From Flavobacteriales bacterium UBA5081 (GTDB taxonomy: Bacteria; Bacteroidota; Bacteroidia; Flavobacteriales_E; Vicingaceae), in NCBI GenBank assembly GCA_002415785.1, contig DIAJ01000033.1:219465-283464 (forward strand): a DNA stretch of 64,000 nucleotides. The letters are read 5' to 3'. The position numbers were made by a program, and so were the translations under genes. Below, piece after piece: positions 8,663-15,784 of the stretch (position 1 is the first letter of the stretch; the number at the start of each line of letters is the position of its first letter). Under the pieces are notes generated by a model. The model had not been told where the DNA came from and made no database searches. It worked only from the letters and a program-made list of their open reading frames with translations.

Positions 8663-9850
8663 TTACTCAATAATTTCAGTTACCTGACCTGCTCCAACAG
8701 TTCTACCACCTTCACGGATTGCAAACTGAAGTCCTGTGTTCAAGGCTACTGGTGAAATTAGGTTAACAGTAATGGTTACGTTATCGCCTGGCATTACCAT
8801 TTCACGACCTTCTTCCAACATAATTTCTCCGGTAACGTCTGTTGTTCTCAAATAGAACTGTGGACGGTACTTATTTTGGAATGGAGTGTGACGACCACCT
8901 TCTTCTTTCTTCAAGATATACACCTCAGCTTTAAACTTAGTGTGAGGAGTAATTGAACCTGGCTTAGCGATTACCATACCACGAGCAATATCCTTCTTCT
9001 CAATACCTCTCAACAATAATCCTACGTTGTCACCGGCTTCACCTCTATCCAAAATCTTTCTGAACATCTCAACACCTGTTACAGTAGTTTTTCTACCGTC
9101 AGCGCCCATACCGCTCAATTCAACTTCTTCACCTGAGTTAATTACACCAGTTTCAATTCTTCCTGTTGCAACAGTACCACGACCAGTAATTGAGAATACA
9201 TCCTCAACCGGCATCAAGAAATCTTTATCTGTATCACGTGGAGGAATTGGAATAAACTCATCAACTGCGTTCATTAATTCCATTACAGTATCTTCCCACT
9301 TAGCTTCACCATTCAATGCGCCAAGAGCAGAACCTTTAATTACAGGAGTGTTGTCGCCATCGAAATCATAGAAGCTTAACAACTCTCTGATCTCCATTTC
9401 AACTAACTCTAACAATTCCTCATCGTCAACCATATCCACTTTGTTCATGAATACAACGATTTTTGGAACACCAACCTGACGTGCCAACAAGATGTGCTCT
9501 CTTGTTTGTGGCATTGGTCCATCTGTAGCTGCAACTACTAAAATTGCTCCGTCCATTTGAGCAGCACCAGTTACCATGTTCTTAACGTAATCGGCGTGAC
9601 CTGGACAGTCAACGTGAGCGTAGTGTCTGTTTTCAGTTGAATACTCTACGTGAGAAGAGTTAATGGTAATACCTCTTTCTTTCTCCTCAGGAGCGTTATC
9701 AATTTTATCAAAATCTTGTTTCTCAGAAAAACCTTTACTTGCCAATACAGATGTGATGGCAGCAGTTAAGGTAGTCTTTCCGTGGTCAACGTGACCGATG
9801 GTACCGATATTCAAGTGTGGTTTAGACCGGTCAAAGTTTTCTTTAGCCAT
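8663..9850 (-). CDS. tuf: Translation elongation factor Tu
   Basis: EF-Tu delivers aminoacyl-tRNA to the ribosome using GTP. The 395-residue protein has the P loop GHVDHGKT (residues 19-26), the switch motif DCPGHADY (near residue 80) and the guanine-specifying NKVD (near residue 135), followed by the two beta-barrel domains. Gene order is tRNA cluster, tuf, tRNA-Trp, secE, nusG, the widespread 'tufB' arrangement. No second tuf copy is in the window. Confidence 0.99.
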   Translation of the reverse strand: MAKENFDRSKPHLNIGTIGHVDHGKTTLTAAITSVLASKGFSEKQDFDKIDNAPEEKERGITINSSHVEYSTENRHYAHVDCPGHADYVKNMVTGAAQMDGAILVVAATDGPMPQTREHILLARQVGVPKIVVFMNKVDMVDDEELLELVEMEIRELLSFYDFDGDNTPVIKGSALGALNGEAKWEDTVMELMNAVDEFIPIPPRDTDKDFLMPVEDVFSITGRGTVATGRIETGVINSGEEVELSGMGADGRKTTVTGVEMFRKILDRGEAGDNVGLLLRGIEKKDIARGMVIAKPGSITPHTKFKAEVYILKKEEGGRHTPFQNKYRPQFYLRTTDVTGEIMLEEGREMVMPGDNVTITVNLISPVALNTGLQFAIREGGRTVGAGQVTEIIE

Positions 9851-9908
9851 GACTTATTTGCTTTTGTTAGGTTATTTAATTAATTAATATGTTAACATTT
9901 ATATCTAG

Positions 9909-9980
9909 AGCCAATGACGGGAATTGAACCCGTGACCTCTTCCTTACCAAGGAAACGCTCTACCCCTGAGCTACATCGGC
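9909..9980 (-). tRNA. tRNA-Thr (anticodon GGT)
   Basis: A 72-nt cloverleaf has acceptor GCCGATG/CATTGGC, discriminator T and anticodon loop TTGGTAA with anticodon GGT. It is the last of four tRNAs upstream of tuf and 58 bases from its start codon. Confidence 0.96.
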
Positions 9981-10014
9981 AATGATTGTCTTTTAAATTT
10001 TAAAGAAAAAAAAG

Positions 10015-10088
10015 AGCGGGAAACCGGATTCGAACCGGCGACCCTCAGCTTGGAAGGCTGATGCTCTAGCCAGCTGAGCTACTCCCGC
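10015..10088 (-). tRNA. tRNA-Gly (anticodon TCC)
   Basis: A 74-nt cloverleaf has acceptor GCGGGAG/TTCCCGC with one G-T pair, anticodon stem TCAGC/GCTGA, loop CTTCCAA with anticodon TCC, and a GGTTCGAATCC T arm. Confidence 0.96.
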
Positions 10089-10111
10089 TTTTAATTCTTT
10101 AAATAATGTGG

Positions 10112-10193
10112 TGGGGAGAGCAGGATTCGAACCTGCGAAGACATAGTCAACAGATTTACAGTCTGTCCTCGTTGGCCGCTTGAGTATCTCCCC
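10112..10193 (-). tRNA. tRNA-Tyr (anticodon GTA)
   Basis: An 82-nt class II tRNA with a long variable arm. The acceptor is GGGGAGA/TCTCCCC with discriminator A; the anticodon stem ACAGA/TCTGT encloses CTGTAAA with anticodon GTA. Confidence 0.96.
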
Positions 10194-10237
10194 AATTCCA
10201 TTTTCATTACTTTAATCTTGCATTTGCAAAGAACGTG

Positions 10238-10311
10238 AGCCGGTGGAGGGATTCGAACCCCCGACCCGCTGATTACAAATCAGCTGCTCTGGCCAACTGA
10301 GCTACACCGGC
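10238..10311 (-). tRNA. tRNA-Thr (anticodon TGT)
   Basis: A 74-nt cloverleaf has a perfect acceptor GCCGGTG/CACCGGC, anticodon stem GCTGA/TCAGC and loop TTTGTAA with anticodon TGT. It is the first gene of the tRNA-tuf transcription unit. Confidence 0.96.
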
Positions 10312-10322
10312 ATCAAATAAAC

Positions 10323-10374
10323 AGACCTTGTTCGCCGCTACTTTTGATAGCCTTGAAAAAGGTCTGCAAATTTA
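10323..10374 (-). promoter_or_regulatory. Promoter and leader hairpin of the tRNA-tuf-secE operon
   Basis: The minus strand shows TAAATTTG at 10374-10367, a perfect match to the Bacteroidota -7 element TAnnTTTG. It lies about 55 bases before the first tRNA-Thr. A clear -33 TTG is not seen. The predicted leader contains the complementary arms AGACCTT and AAGGTCT (10323-10329 and 10359-10365), which could close a long stem-loop before the first tRNA. Confidence 0.6.
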
Positions 10375-10453
10375 TAAAAGAATTAAGTATTCAGAAAAGT
10401 TTTTTGATATTTTTTTTCACCCTAATGAAAAGTTTTATGAAATCAACTGATAA

Positions 10454-10759
10454 CTAAACTCTTCTAACCTTTTCTTTTCGCTTTTTTGCCTGTCTTCTGA
10501 GGGCTTCTGTCACTTCATCAGTTGCTGCCTCAAAGTTTTTAGCCGTTTTTTTAGCGAATAAATCATTTCCGGGGATGTATAAACGTATTTCTACCGTCTT
10601 GTTTTCTGTTTCGTGATTATTATCCACTTTTAGGTAAACGTCGGCTTCAATTATCTTGTCGAAAAACTGTGTTAACTTGTTTACTCTTCCCTGAATAAAG
10701 TCTACTAATTTTTGATCTACATCAAAATTTACTGATCTTACATTTAACTTAACGTCCAT
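10454..10759 (-). CDS. hpf: Ribosome hibernation-promoting factor, short form
   Basis: This small protein binds idle 30S or 70S ribosomes in slow growth and protects them. The 101-residue length matches the short HPF/RaiA type with one S30AE domain. The chain starts MDVKLNVRSVNFDVDQKL and ends in a basic tail (RRQAKKRKEKVRRV) suited to rRNA contact. It follows xerC by 11 bases, probably in one transcript. The choice between HPF and RaiA names is a naming matter only. Confidence 0.92.
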   Translation of the reverse strand: MDVKLNVRSVNFDVDQKLVDFIQGRVNKLTQFFDKIIEADVYLKVDNNHETENKTVEIRLYIPGNDLFAKKTAKNFEAATDEVTEALRRQAKKRKEKVRRV

Positions 10760-10770
10760 AACTTTAAATT

Positions 10771-11646
10771 TTATGCCCGTGGATGGGCTTGTTTATAAAT
10801 ACTTTTTAATTTTTCTATCGTGTTATGTGTATACACTTCTGTGGCAGATAAATTGGCGTGACCTAAAATTTCTTTTATTGTATTTAAATCAGCTCCATTA
10901 TTTAACATGTGAGTGGCAAAGGTGTGACGCAATACATGCGGACTTTTTTGCTTTGCCGATGTCACCTGACTAAGGTAATCATTAACCTTGCGATACACAA
11001 ATTTCGGGTATAGTTTTTCTCCTTTATCGGTTAAAAAAATGAAATGAGAATCAAACTGCTCCTTTTTTAGTTGCATATACTCCGACAGAAGATCCTTCAC
11101 CTTAGTATGCAAAGGGACTATCCTTTCCTTATTTCTCTTACCCAATACCTTTAATGTACTTTCATAGCGATTAAAGTCTCTTTCTTTTAACTCAATCAAT
11201 TCACTTAATCTTAAGCCACAGGCGTAAAGCACTTCAATCAAAACACGATCACGCTTTCCCGAAAAATCATTTTCAAATGACATTTCTTCTAAAAGTATGT
11301 TCATTTCACCACTCTTTACAAACTTTGGCAGTGATTTTTTTATCTTTGGAAGCACCAATTTAGCTGTTGGGGAAATTTCAATCATTTCTTTGCGAAGCAA
11401 GTAATTGTAGAAAGACTTTACCGCCGATAGTTTACGATTAACCGACTTGGCAGTTAAGCCCAATTCCATTAATGCGACAATCCAAGAACGCAACATTTGC
11501 GTTGTGGCATCTTCAATTTGATTAAGCTCAAAGTCTTCTTCTAAGAAATTACTTAATTGACTTAAATCGTTTCGATAGGAAATTATAGTGTGCGCTGAAT
11601 AGCGACGCTCTTTTTCAAGGTAATTGAGGAATTGATCTACCACCAT
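10771..11646 (-). CDS. xerC: Tyrosine recombinase XerC (chromosome dimer resolution)
   Basis: XerC-type recombinases act with XerD at dif to resolve chromosome dimers. The 291-residue protein has an N-terminal SAM-like core-binding domain and a C-terminal catalytic domain. The catalytic set is complete: R146, K170, H237, R240, H263 and nucleophile Y272. Length and neighbours (hpf, rpsU, tRNA-tuf operon) indicate the housekeeping enzyme rather than an integrase, despite the nearby tRNAs. XerC versus XerD cannot be settled without comparison. Confidence 0.9.
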   Translation of the reverse strand: MVVDQFLNYLEKERRYSAHTIISYRNDLSQLSNFLEEDFELNQIEDATTQMLRSWIVALMELGLTAKSVNRKLSAVKSFYNYLLRKEMIEISPTAKLVLPKIKKSLPKFVKSGEMNILLEEMSFENDFSGKRDRVLIEVLYACGLRLSELIELKERDFNRYESTLKVLGKRNKERIVPLHTKVKDLLSEYMQLKKEQFDSHFIFLTDKGEKLYPKFVYRKVNDYLSQVTSAKQKSPHVLRHTFATHMLNNGADLNTIKEILGHANLSATEVYTHNTIEKLKSIYKQAHPRA

Positions 11647-12011
11647 TTTTCTGCTTATTTCCTAAGAGGAAAATTAAACAATGATTGGCAAATAAGATTT
11701 AAATGTGCTGTTAAAAAAGCGAAATGAGCAAAACATTCAACCCTTTCAGGGTTGACTTAAGTATTCTATTTATATTTAACCCTTTCAGGGTTTTATATTG
11801 ACATCATCAAATAGTTTTTCATAATTGGCTCTTTAGAATTCTTGAACTAGAAAATATTAAGATCACTTTTCTATCAATCTAAGTAACTCTTTGATAAAAC
11901 ATTTGTGCTAAAAAAGCCCGAAGGGCTTTAACACAAATAGACAAAATCCTTTCACATTAAAGACAAGCCTGAAGGGCTTGAATATTCAGAAACCCAGTAA
12001 GCTTATTTAAT
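11647..12011. repeat. Gene-free gap with four REP-like small palindromes
   Basis: Four short hairpins lie in this AT-rich gap. Two near-identical elements at 11738-11754 and 11778-11792 read CAACCCTTTCAGGGTTG on the plus strand. Two others at 11913-11929 and 11964-11980 read AAAGCCCGAAGGGCTTT and CAAGCCTGAAGGGCTTG. All have 6-7 bp stems and a three-base loop that is GAA on one strand: minus for the first pair, plus for the second. The third element sits inside a wider inverted repeat (ATTTGTG/CACAAAT, 11901-11938). No open frame is seen. Confidence 0.75.
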
Positions 12012-12016
12012 AAAAA

Positions 12017-12057
12017 AACCACTCCAAACTCAAAGTTAAATTGAGCTTAGAGTGGTT
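12017..12057 (-). terminator. Intrinsic terminator of rpsU
   Basis: On the minus strand AACCACTC...GAGTGGTT forms the outer stem, with an inner GCTCAA/TTGAG pairing, followed directly by TTTTTTTA. It lies 32 bases after the rpsU stop. Confidence 0.9.
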
Positions 12058-12088
12058 CAATATCTTAGATAAAAAGAAAGGAGCTTAA

Positions 12089-12283
12089 TTAAGCTTCCTC
12101 TTCTCGCTGCATTTTCTCTTTGTAGATCGCTTTCTTGATCTCTTCTCTTCTTTCTACAGAAGGCTTAGTGAAGTGCTGTCTGTTACGAAGTTCCTTAACG
12201 GTTCCGGTACGCTCAAATTTCTTTTTGAACTTTTTCAACGCTCTTTCGATGTTTTCGCCTTCTTTAACTGGTACAATTAACAT
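12089..12283 (-). CDS. rpsU: 30S ribosomal protein S21
   Basis: S21 is a small basic protein of the 30S subunit that sits near the anti-Shine-Dalgarno end of 16S rRNA. The 64-residue protein starts MLIVPVKEGENIERALKKFKK, the family signature, and has a basic helix followed by an acidic tail (MQREEEA). It is a single-gene unit with its own promoter and terminator. In Bacteroidota S21 contributes to sequestering the anti-Shine-Dalgarno sequence, which fits the scarcity of Shine-Dalgarno sites here. Confidence 0.96.
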   Translation of the reverse strand: MLIVPVKEGENIERALKKFKKKFERTGTVKELRNRQHFTKPSVERREEIKKAIYKEKMQREEEA

Positions 12284-12306
12284 GCTTTGTTTTTTTTAAT
12301 GGGGTG

Positions 12307-12336
12307 CAAAAATACAAATTTTATTGAAACAACAAA
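12307..12336 (-). promoter_or_regulatory. rpsU promoter
   Basis: The minus strand reads TTTG (12336-12333), 18 bases, then TATTTTTG (12314-12307), a full match to the Bacteroidota TTTG/TAnnTTTG consensus. It lies 24 bases before the rpsU start. Confidence 0.75.
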
Positions 12337-12342
12337 GTTCTC

Positions 12343-13479
12343 TTAAATAATCTCTCTTGAAATTACTAATTTTTGAATTTCAGAAGTTCCTTCTCCAATA
12401 GTACATAGTTTTGAATCACGGTAAAACTTCTCTACCGGAAATTCTTTAGTGTATCCATAGCCACCAAAAACTTGTACTGCTTCATTTGCTGCTCGCACAC
12501 AAACTTCTGAAGCATAATATTTAGCAAAAGCAGACTCCTTCGTCATTTTCATTCCTTTATTCTTTAAGTCAGCTGCTTGGTGGGTCAATAGTTCTGCTGC
12601 TTCTATCTCCGTTGCCATATCAGCTAACTTAAAAGCAATGGCTTGGAATTTCGAAATCGGTTGACCGAACTGTTCTCTCTCTTTTGAATATTTAATGGCT
12701 GCGTTTAAAGCTCCTTTTGCAATTCCAAGGGAAAGCGCAGCAATGGAAATCCTTCCACCATCCAACACTTTCATGGCTTGAGGAAAGCCTTCACCCACTT
12801 TTCCTAATATGTTTTCTTTTGGCACCCTACAGTCAGTAAAAATTAATTCCGCCGTTTCCGAAGCACGCATGCCTAATTTATCTTCTTTTTTTCCTGAGCT
12901 AAAACCCGGTGTTCCTTTCTCAATGATAAATGCTGTCATTCCTCTGGAGTCTCCTTTTTCACCTGTCCTTGCTATTACTACTGCAATATCGCCTGAAATC
13001 GCATGAGTAATAAAGTTCTTTGCTCCATTTAACACATAGTAATCACCATCTTCCACAGCTGTAGTGTTCATTCCTCCTGCATCAGATCCGGTATTGTGCT
13101 CGGTTAACCCCCAAGCTCCAATGTGCTCAGCTGTAGCTAATTTTGGTAAATATTTTTTCTTTTGCTCTTCATTTCCAAAAGTTAAAATATGTCCCGTACA
13201 CAATGAGTTATGTGCTGCCATTGACAAACCAATAGAACCACAAACTTCTGCTAATCCTGAAATAGCTGTAATATATTCATGGTAACCAAAACCGGATCCT
13301 CCATACTCTGTTGGAACCAAAACGCCCATCAATCCAAGATCTCCTAACTTTTTAAACAAATCAACAGGAAATTCTTGCGACTCATCCCACTTCATCATGT
13401 CAGGTCTTATATGCTTATCTGCAAAATCACTGACCATATCAGCAATCATTTTTTGATTCTCTGTATAATTAAAATCCAT
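12343..13479 (-). CDS. Acyl-CoA dehydrogenase (short/branched-chain type)
   Basis: This flavoenzyme introduces the trans-2,3 double bond into acyl-CoA in fatty acid or branched-chain amino acid breakdown and passes electrons to ETF. At 378 residues it is full length. The three family domains are visible: an N-terminal helical domain, a middle beta domain (GAWGLTEHNTGSDAGG), and a C-terminal helical domain with QVFGGYGYTKEFPVEKFYRD. The catalytic glutamate is E363 in IGEGTSEIQ. It resembles butyryl-CoA and short-chain dehydrogenases most, but the exact substrate cannot be read from the sequence. It appears to be a single gene. Confidence 0.92.
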   Translation of the reverse strand: MDFNYTENQKMIADMVSDFADKHIRPDMMKWDESQEFPVDLFKKLGDLGLMGVLVPTEYGGSGFGYHEYITAISGLAEVCGSIGLSMAAHNSLCTGHILTFGNEEQKKKYLPKLATAEHIGAWGLTEHNTGSDAGGMNTTAVEDGDYYVLNGAKNFITHAISGDIAVVIARTGEKGDSRGMTAFIIEKGTPGFSSGKKEDKLGMRASETAELIFTDCRVPKENILGKVGEGFPQAMKVLDGGRISIAALSLGIAKGALNAAIKYSKEREQFGQPISKFQAIAFKLADMATEIEAAELLTHQAADLKNKGMKMTKESAFAKYYASEVCVRAANEAVQVFGGYGYTKEFPVEKFYRDSKLCTIGEGTSEIQKLVISREII

Positions 13480-13499
13480 GCTTAAATTTTTTCAGTTTA

Positions 13500-13507
13500 C
13501 AAAAGTA
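13500..13507 (-). promoter_or_regulatory. -7 promoter element of the acyl-CoA dehydrogenase gene
   Basis: TACTTTTG on the minus strand matches TAnnTTTG and lies 21 bases before the start codon. No convincing -33 element was found. Confidence 0.5.
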
Positions 13508-13564
13508 CAATTAGCAATGCGAAAAGTTGTCGACTAAAGCGTTTTTTATAAGAAATTAGCTTTA

Positions 13565-14092
13565 TTAGTAATGTACAATCCCTTCTATTCTATCGGAAAA
13601 CTTAAGAAGTTTCTTTTCCCCTTTCAAAAAGTCTAACACAACTAAAAAAGAAAAGGCAGCTATTTCAGCATTTTGCTTTTTAACTATGTTAGCGGCAGCT
13701 GCAGCAGTACCTCCGGTTGCCAATAGGTCGTCGTGAATCAAAATACTACTTCCTGCCTCAATGGCATCTTCATGCACCTCAATCTCCGCCGAACCGTACT
13801 CTAAATCATATTTGTGTGAAACGGTTTTATACGGCAGCTTGCCTTTTTTTCTAACCGGAATAAAAGGAACATTTAGTTTTTGGGCTAACAATATTCCCCA
13901 CAAAAAACCTCTACTTTCAATCCCCATAACGGCATCAATGTTTAGCTTAGCATAATTTTCAGCTAATGCATCGGTAATCTCAGTTGTTAATGCTGGATCT
14001 GAGAGAATCGGTGTAATGTCTTTAAATACGATTCCTTTCTTCGGAAAGTCTTTGATATCGCGAATGGCAGCTTTAACTTTTTCTTCTATCAT
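13565..14092 (-). CDS. apt: Adenine phosphoribosyltransferase
   Basis: APT salvages adenine by joining it to PRPP to give AMP. The 175-residue protein has the family start (IRDIKDFPKKGIVFKDITPIL), GIESRGF for base binding and the PRPP-binding loop ILIHDDLLATGGTAAAA at about residues 116-132. It follows the helix-hairpin-helix gene by nine bases, so the two are probably cotranscribed. Confidence 0.96.
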   Translation of the reverse strand: MIEEKVKAAIRDIKDFPKKGIVFKDITPILSDPALTTEITDALAENYAKLNIDAVMGIESRGFLWGILLAQKLNVPFIPVRKKGKLPYKTVSHKYDLEYGSAEIEVHEDAIEAGSSILIHDDLLATGGTAAAAANIVKKQNAEIAAFSFLVVLDFLKGEKKLLKFSDRIEGIVHY

Positions 14093-14101
14093 TGATTTTA
14101 T

Positions 14102-15037
14102 TTATTCAACAGTTAGATATGTTTTAATCTTCAAAAATATGGAATCATTAATCAAAACAGACATTTTTAAATCTTCTAACTTTTGATAAGCTCCATGTTG
14201 TTCTCTTATGCTAACAATTGAGTTGGCAATATTCCAATCGATATACGGATGTTTTTTCAACTCTTCGGCTGACACTTCATTTACATTCAATTTTCTCAAT
14301 TCAATTTTTGAAATAACCAAAGAACTATCTAGTTTCAAAAGCATACTGTCGCTAAAATTCCAAATTTCAAGAAGCTGTTTCTTCGACAAATACCCTCCGA
14401 GTTTTTCTCTATGCTCAACTATTTTCCCTGCAAAGTAAGATCCGATTCCATAAACTTCTGTCAAGCCTGCACTATCGGCAAGATTGATATCTTTCACCAC
14501 CCTCTTCCACTTTTTCTTTTTAGCAGTATTATTTTTATAGGAATTATTTTCAAGCTTCTTATTTTCAAATCTATCTGGCAGCTGAATAAAAGATGCTAAG
14601 CGCAAATAATGTTCTTCAGAAATACTATACATTTTTCTCACATCCTCTTTTGTGCGAAACTCTCCTCCTTTGGCTTCATAGTTTTTTATTACCTCAGCTT
14701 GTTCTTTACTTAAGCCGAGTTTCATCCACTTTTCAATAGTTAAATTATTTGGATTAAAACTAAAGTAGGCAATACTATCAAAATAATTTCTATGTTCTGT
14801 TTGATAGTCTCTTTCAACGAAATCTTTTTTCTTTTCAAGCTGATCTAATGAATCTTTCAGTTGAGAAATTTCAGTCAAAAGTTCTTTAATTCCACTTTTA
14901 TCTTTCTCCTCTTGAGGGAAAAAATCAGCTACAAAGAAGTTAAAAAGTATGAGCAAAATAATCAGAATACTCATTCCAATTACTCCCTTTCGCTCGCTGC
15001 GGCTGAAATAAAAATAGTCTTTAAAAGAGGAACGCAT
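14102..15037 (-). CDS. ComEA-like membrane-anchored helix-hairpin-helix protein
   Basis: The 311-residue protein has a short cytoplasmic start, one transmembrane segment (about residues 20-37), a coiled-coil stretch (about 45-70) and then three helix-hairpin-helix units of the ComEA/T2SK type at about 95-155, 185-245 and 250-308. The second carries DINLADSAGLTEVYGIGSYFAGKI. Such domains bind double-stranded DNA without sequence preference, and in competence systems ComEA captures DNA outside the inner membrane. The topology fits that role, but no other competence gene is nearby, so function is inferred. It precedes apt by nine bases. Confidence 0.8.
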   Translation of the reverse strand: MRSSFKDYFYFSRSERKGVIGMSILIILLILFNFFVADFFPQEEKDKSGIKELLTEISQLKDSLDQLEKKKDFVERDYQTEHRNYFDSIAYFSFNPNNLTIEKWMKLGLSKEQAEVIKNYEAKGGEFRTKEDVRKMYSISEEHYLRLASFIQLPDRFENKKLENNSYKNNTAKKKKWKRVVKDINLADSAGLTEVYGIGSYFAGKIVEHREKLGGYLSKKQLLEIWNFSDSMLLKLDSSLVISKIELRKLNVNEVSAEELKKHPYIDWNIANSIVSIREQHGAYQKLEDLKMSVLINDSIFLKIKTYLTVE

Positions 15038-15109
15038 TATACTCTATAGTTTTCTCCGGTCACTTAATCCAATTATTAGTTATTTGAGAGTAAAAAACTC
15101 AAAACCTAA

Positions 15110-15781
15110 TTAATTGATTTCTATATCTACCTCATTCACTCCAAAGCAGCCTCTTGCTTGGAAAGGAACATGCTGGTAACTGGAATCTTCAATGGATACT
15201 GCTTCTTTTGCTTTTTGAAAGTCGACACGACCTATACCAAAATACAAAACTCTTTCACTTTGATTACTTAAAGTGTTTGGAATCTCAAATTGAACTGTAT
15301 CAATTCTCCCACTGTCTGCTTGAACCTTATTAAATTCAGCCTCTAATTCACTTATGCCATAATAGAGTGTGTCAGTAGCAGACAGTTGACGACTACCACT
15401 TAAATTGATGTAAACTGTAGCCAAATTGGTTAAAAACAACTTTAATTGCAAGTTGCTGCCAAGTGTAATTCCTGAAATCAAGTTAGAATAACCACTCTCT
15501 TTTAACAAGATAAGTTCAGCGGTGCCTTCTTCATTTTCTTCCAATTCATAGGTAAATTGAAAATTGCCAGATTCATTTGTAATCGCACTGCCGATTATTA
15601 AAGTCTCCGAATTAATTGAGCCGCCAAGCGACTTTAATGCAACTTCTGCATTTGTCATAAGCTGTGAGCAGTCCGACTTTAAATTACCTTGAATCGTATG
15701 TAAAGAAGTTTCTCTTTTACAAGCTGCTATCACCGATATTGCCACTAAGGCAAAAAGAGTTATTTTTTTCACCTTTCTCAT
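15110..15781 (-). CDS. Predicted lipoprotein of unknown function
   Basis: The 223-residue protein begins with a lipoprotein signal peptide, with the lipobox VIAAC placing the lipidated cysteine near residue 21. The rest looks beta-rich. A segment at about 31-110 (NLKSDCSQLMTNAEVALKS ... TNESGNFQFTYELEE) resembles a carboxypeptidase-regulatory-like beta sandwich. The family is not recognised. It starts only three bases after the stop of the sodium symporter gene, so it is very likely cotranscribed with it and may work with it at the envelope, but this is inference. Confidence 0.7.
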   Translation of the reverse strand: MRKVKKITLFALVAISVIAACKRETSLHTIQGNLKSDCSQLMTNAEVALKSLGGSINSETLIIGSAITNESGNFQFTYELEENEEGTAELILLKESGYSNLISGITLGSNLQLKLFLTNLATVYINLSGSRQLSATDTLYYGISELEAEFNKVQADSGRIDTVQFEIPNTLSNQSERVLYFGIGRVDFQKAKEAVSIEDSSYQHVPFQARGCFGVNEVDIEIN

Positions 15782-15784
15782 GGC

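Noticed and set aside
10015..11646. Integrated mobile element with xerC as its integrase next to tRNA genes
   Set aside because: The recombinase has the size and complete residues of housekeeping XerC, the neighbours are conserved core genes, and no att duplication or cargo is seen there.
11738..11980. CRISPR array
   Set aside because: The palindromes are only 15-17 bases, of two types, irregularly spaced, and no cas gene is present.
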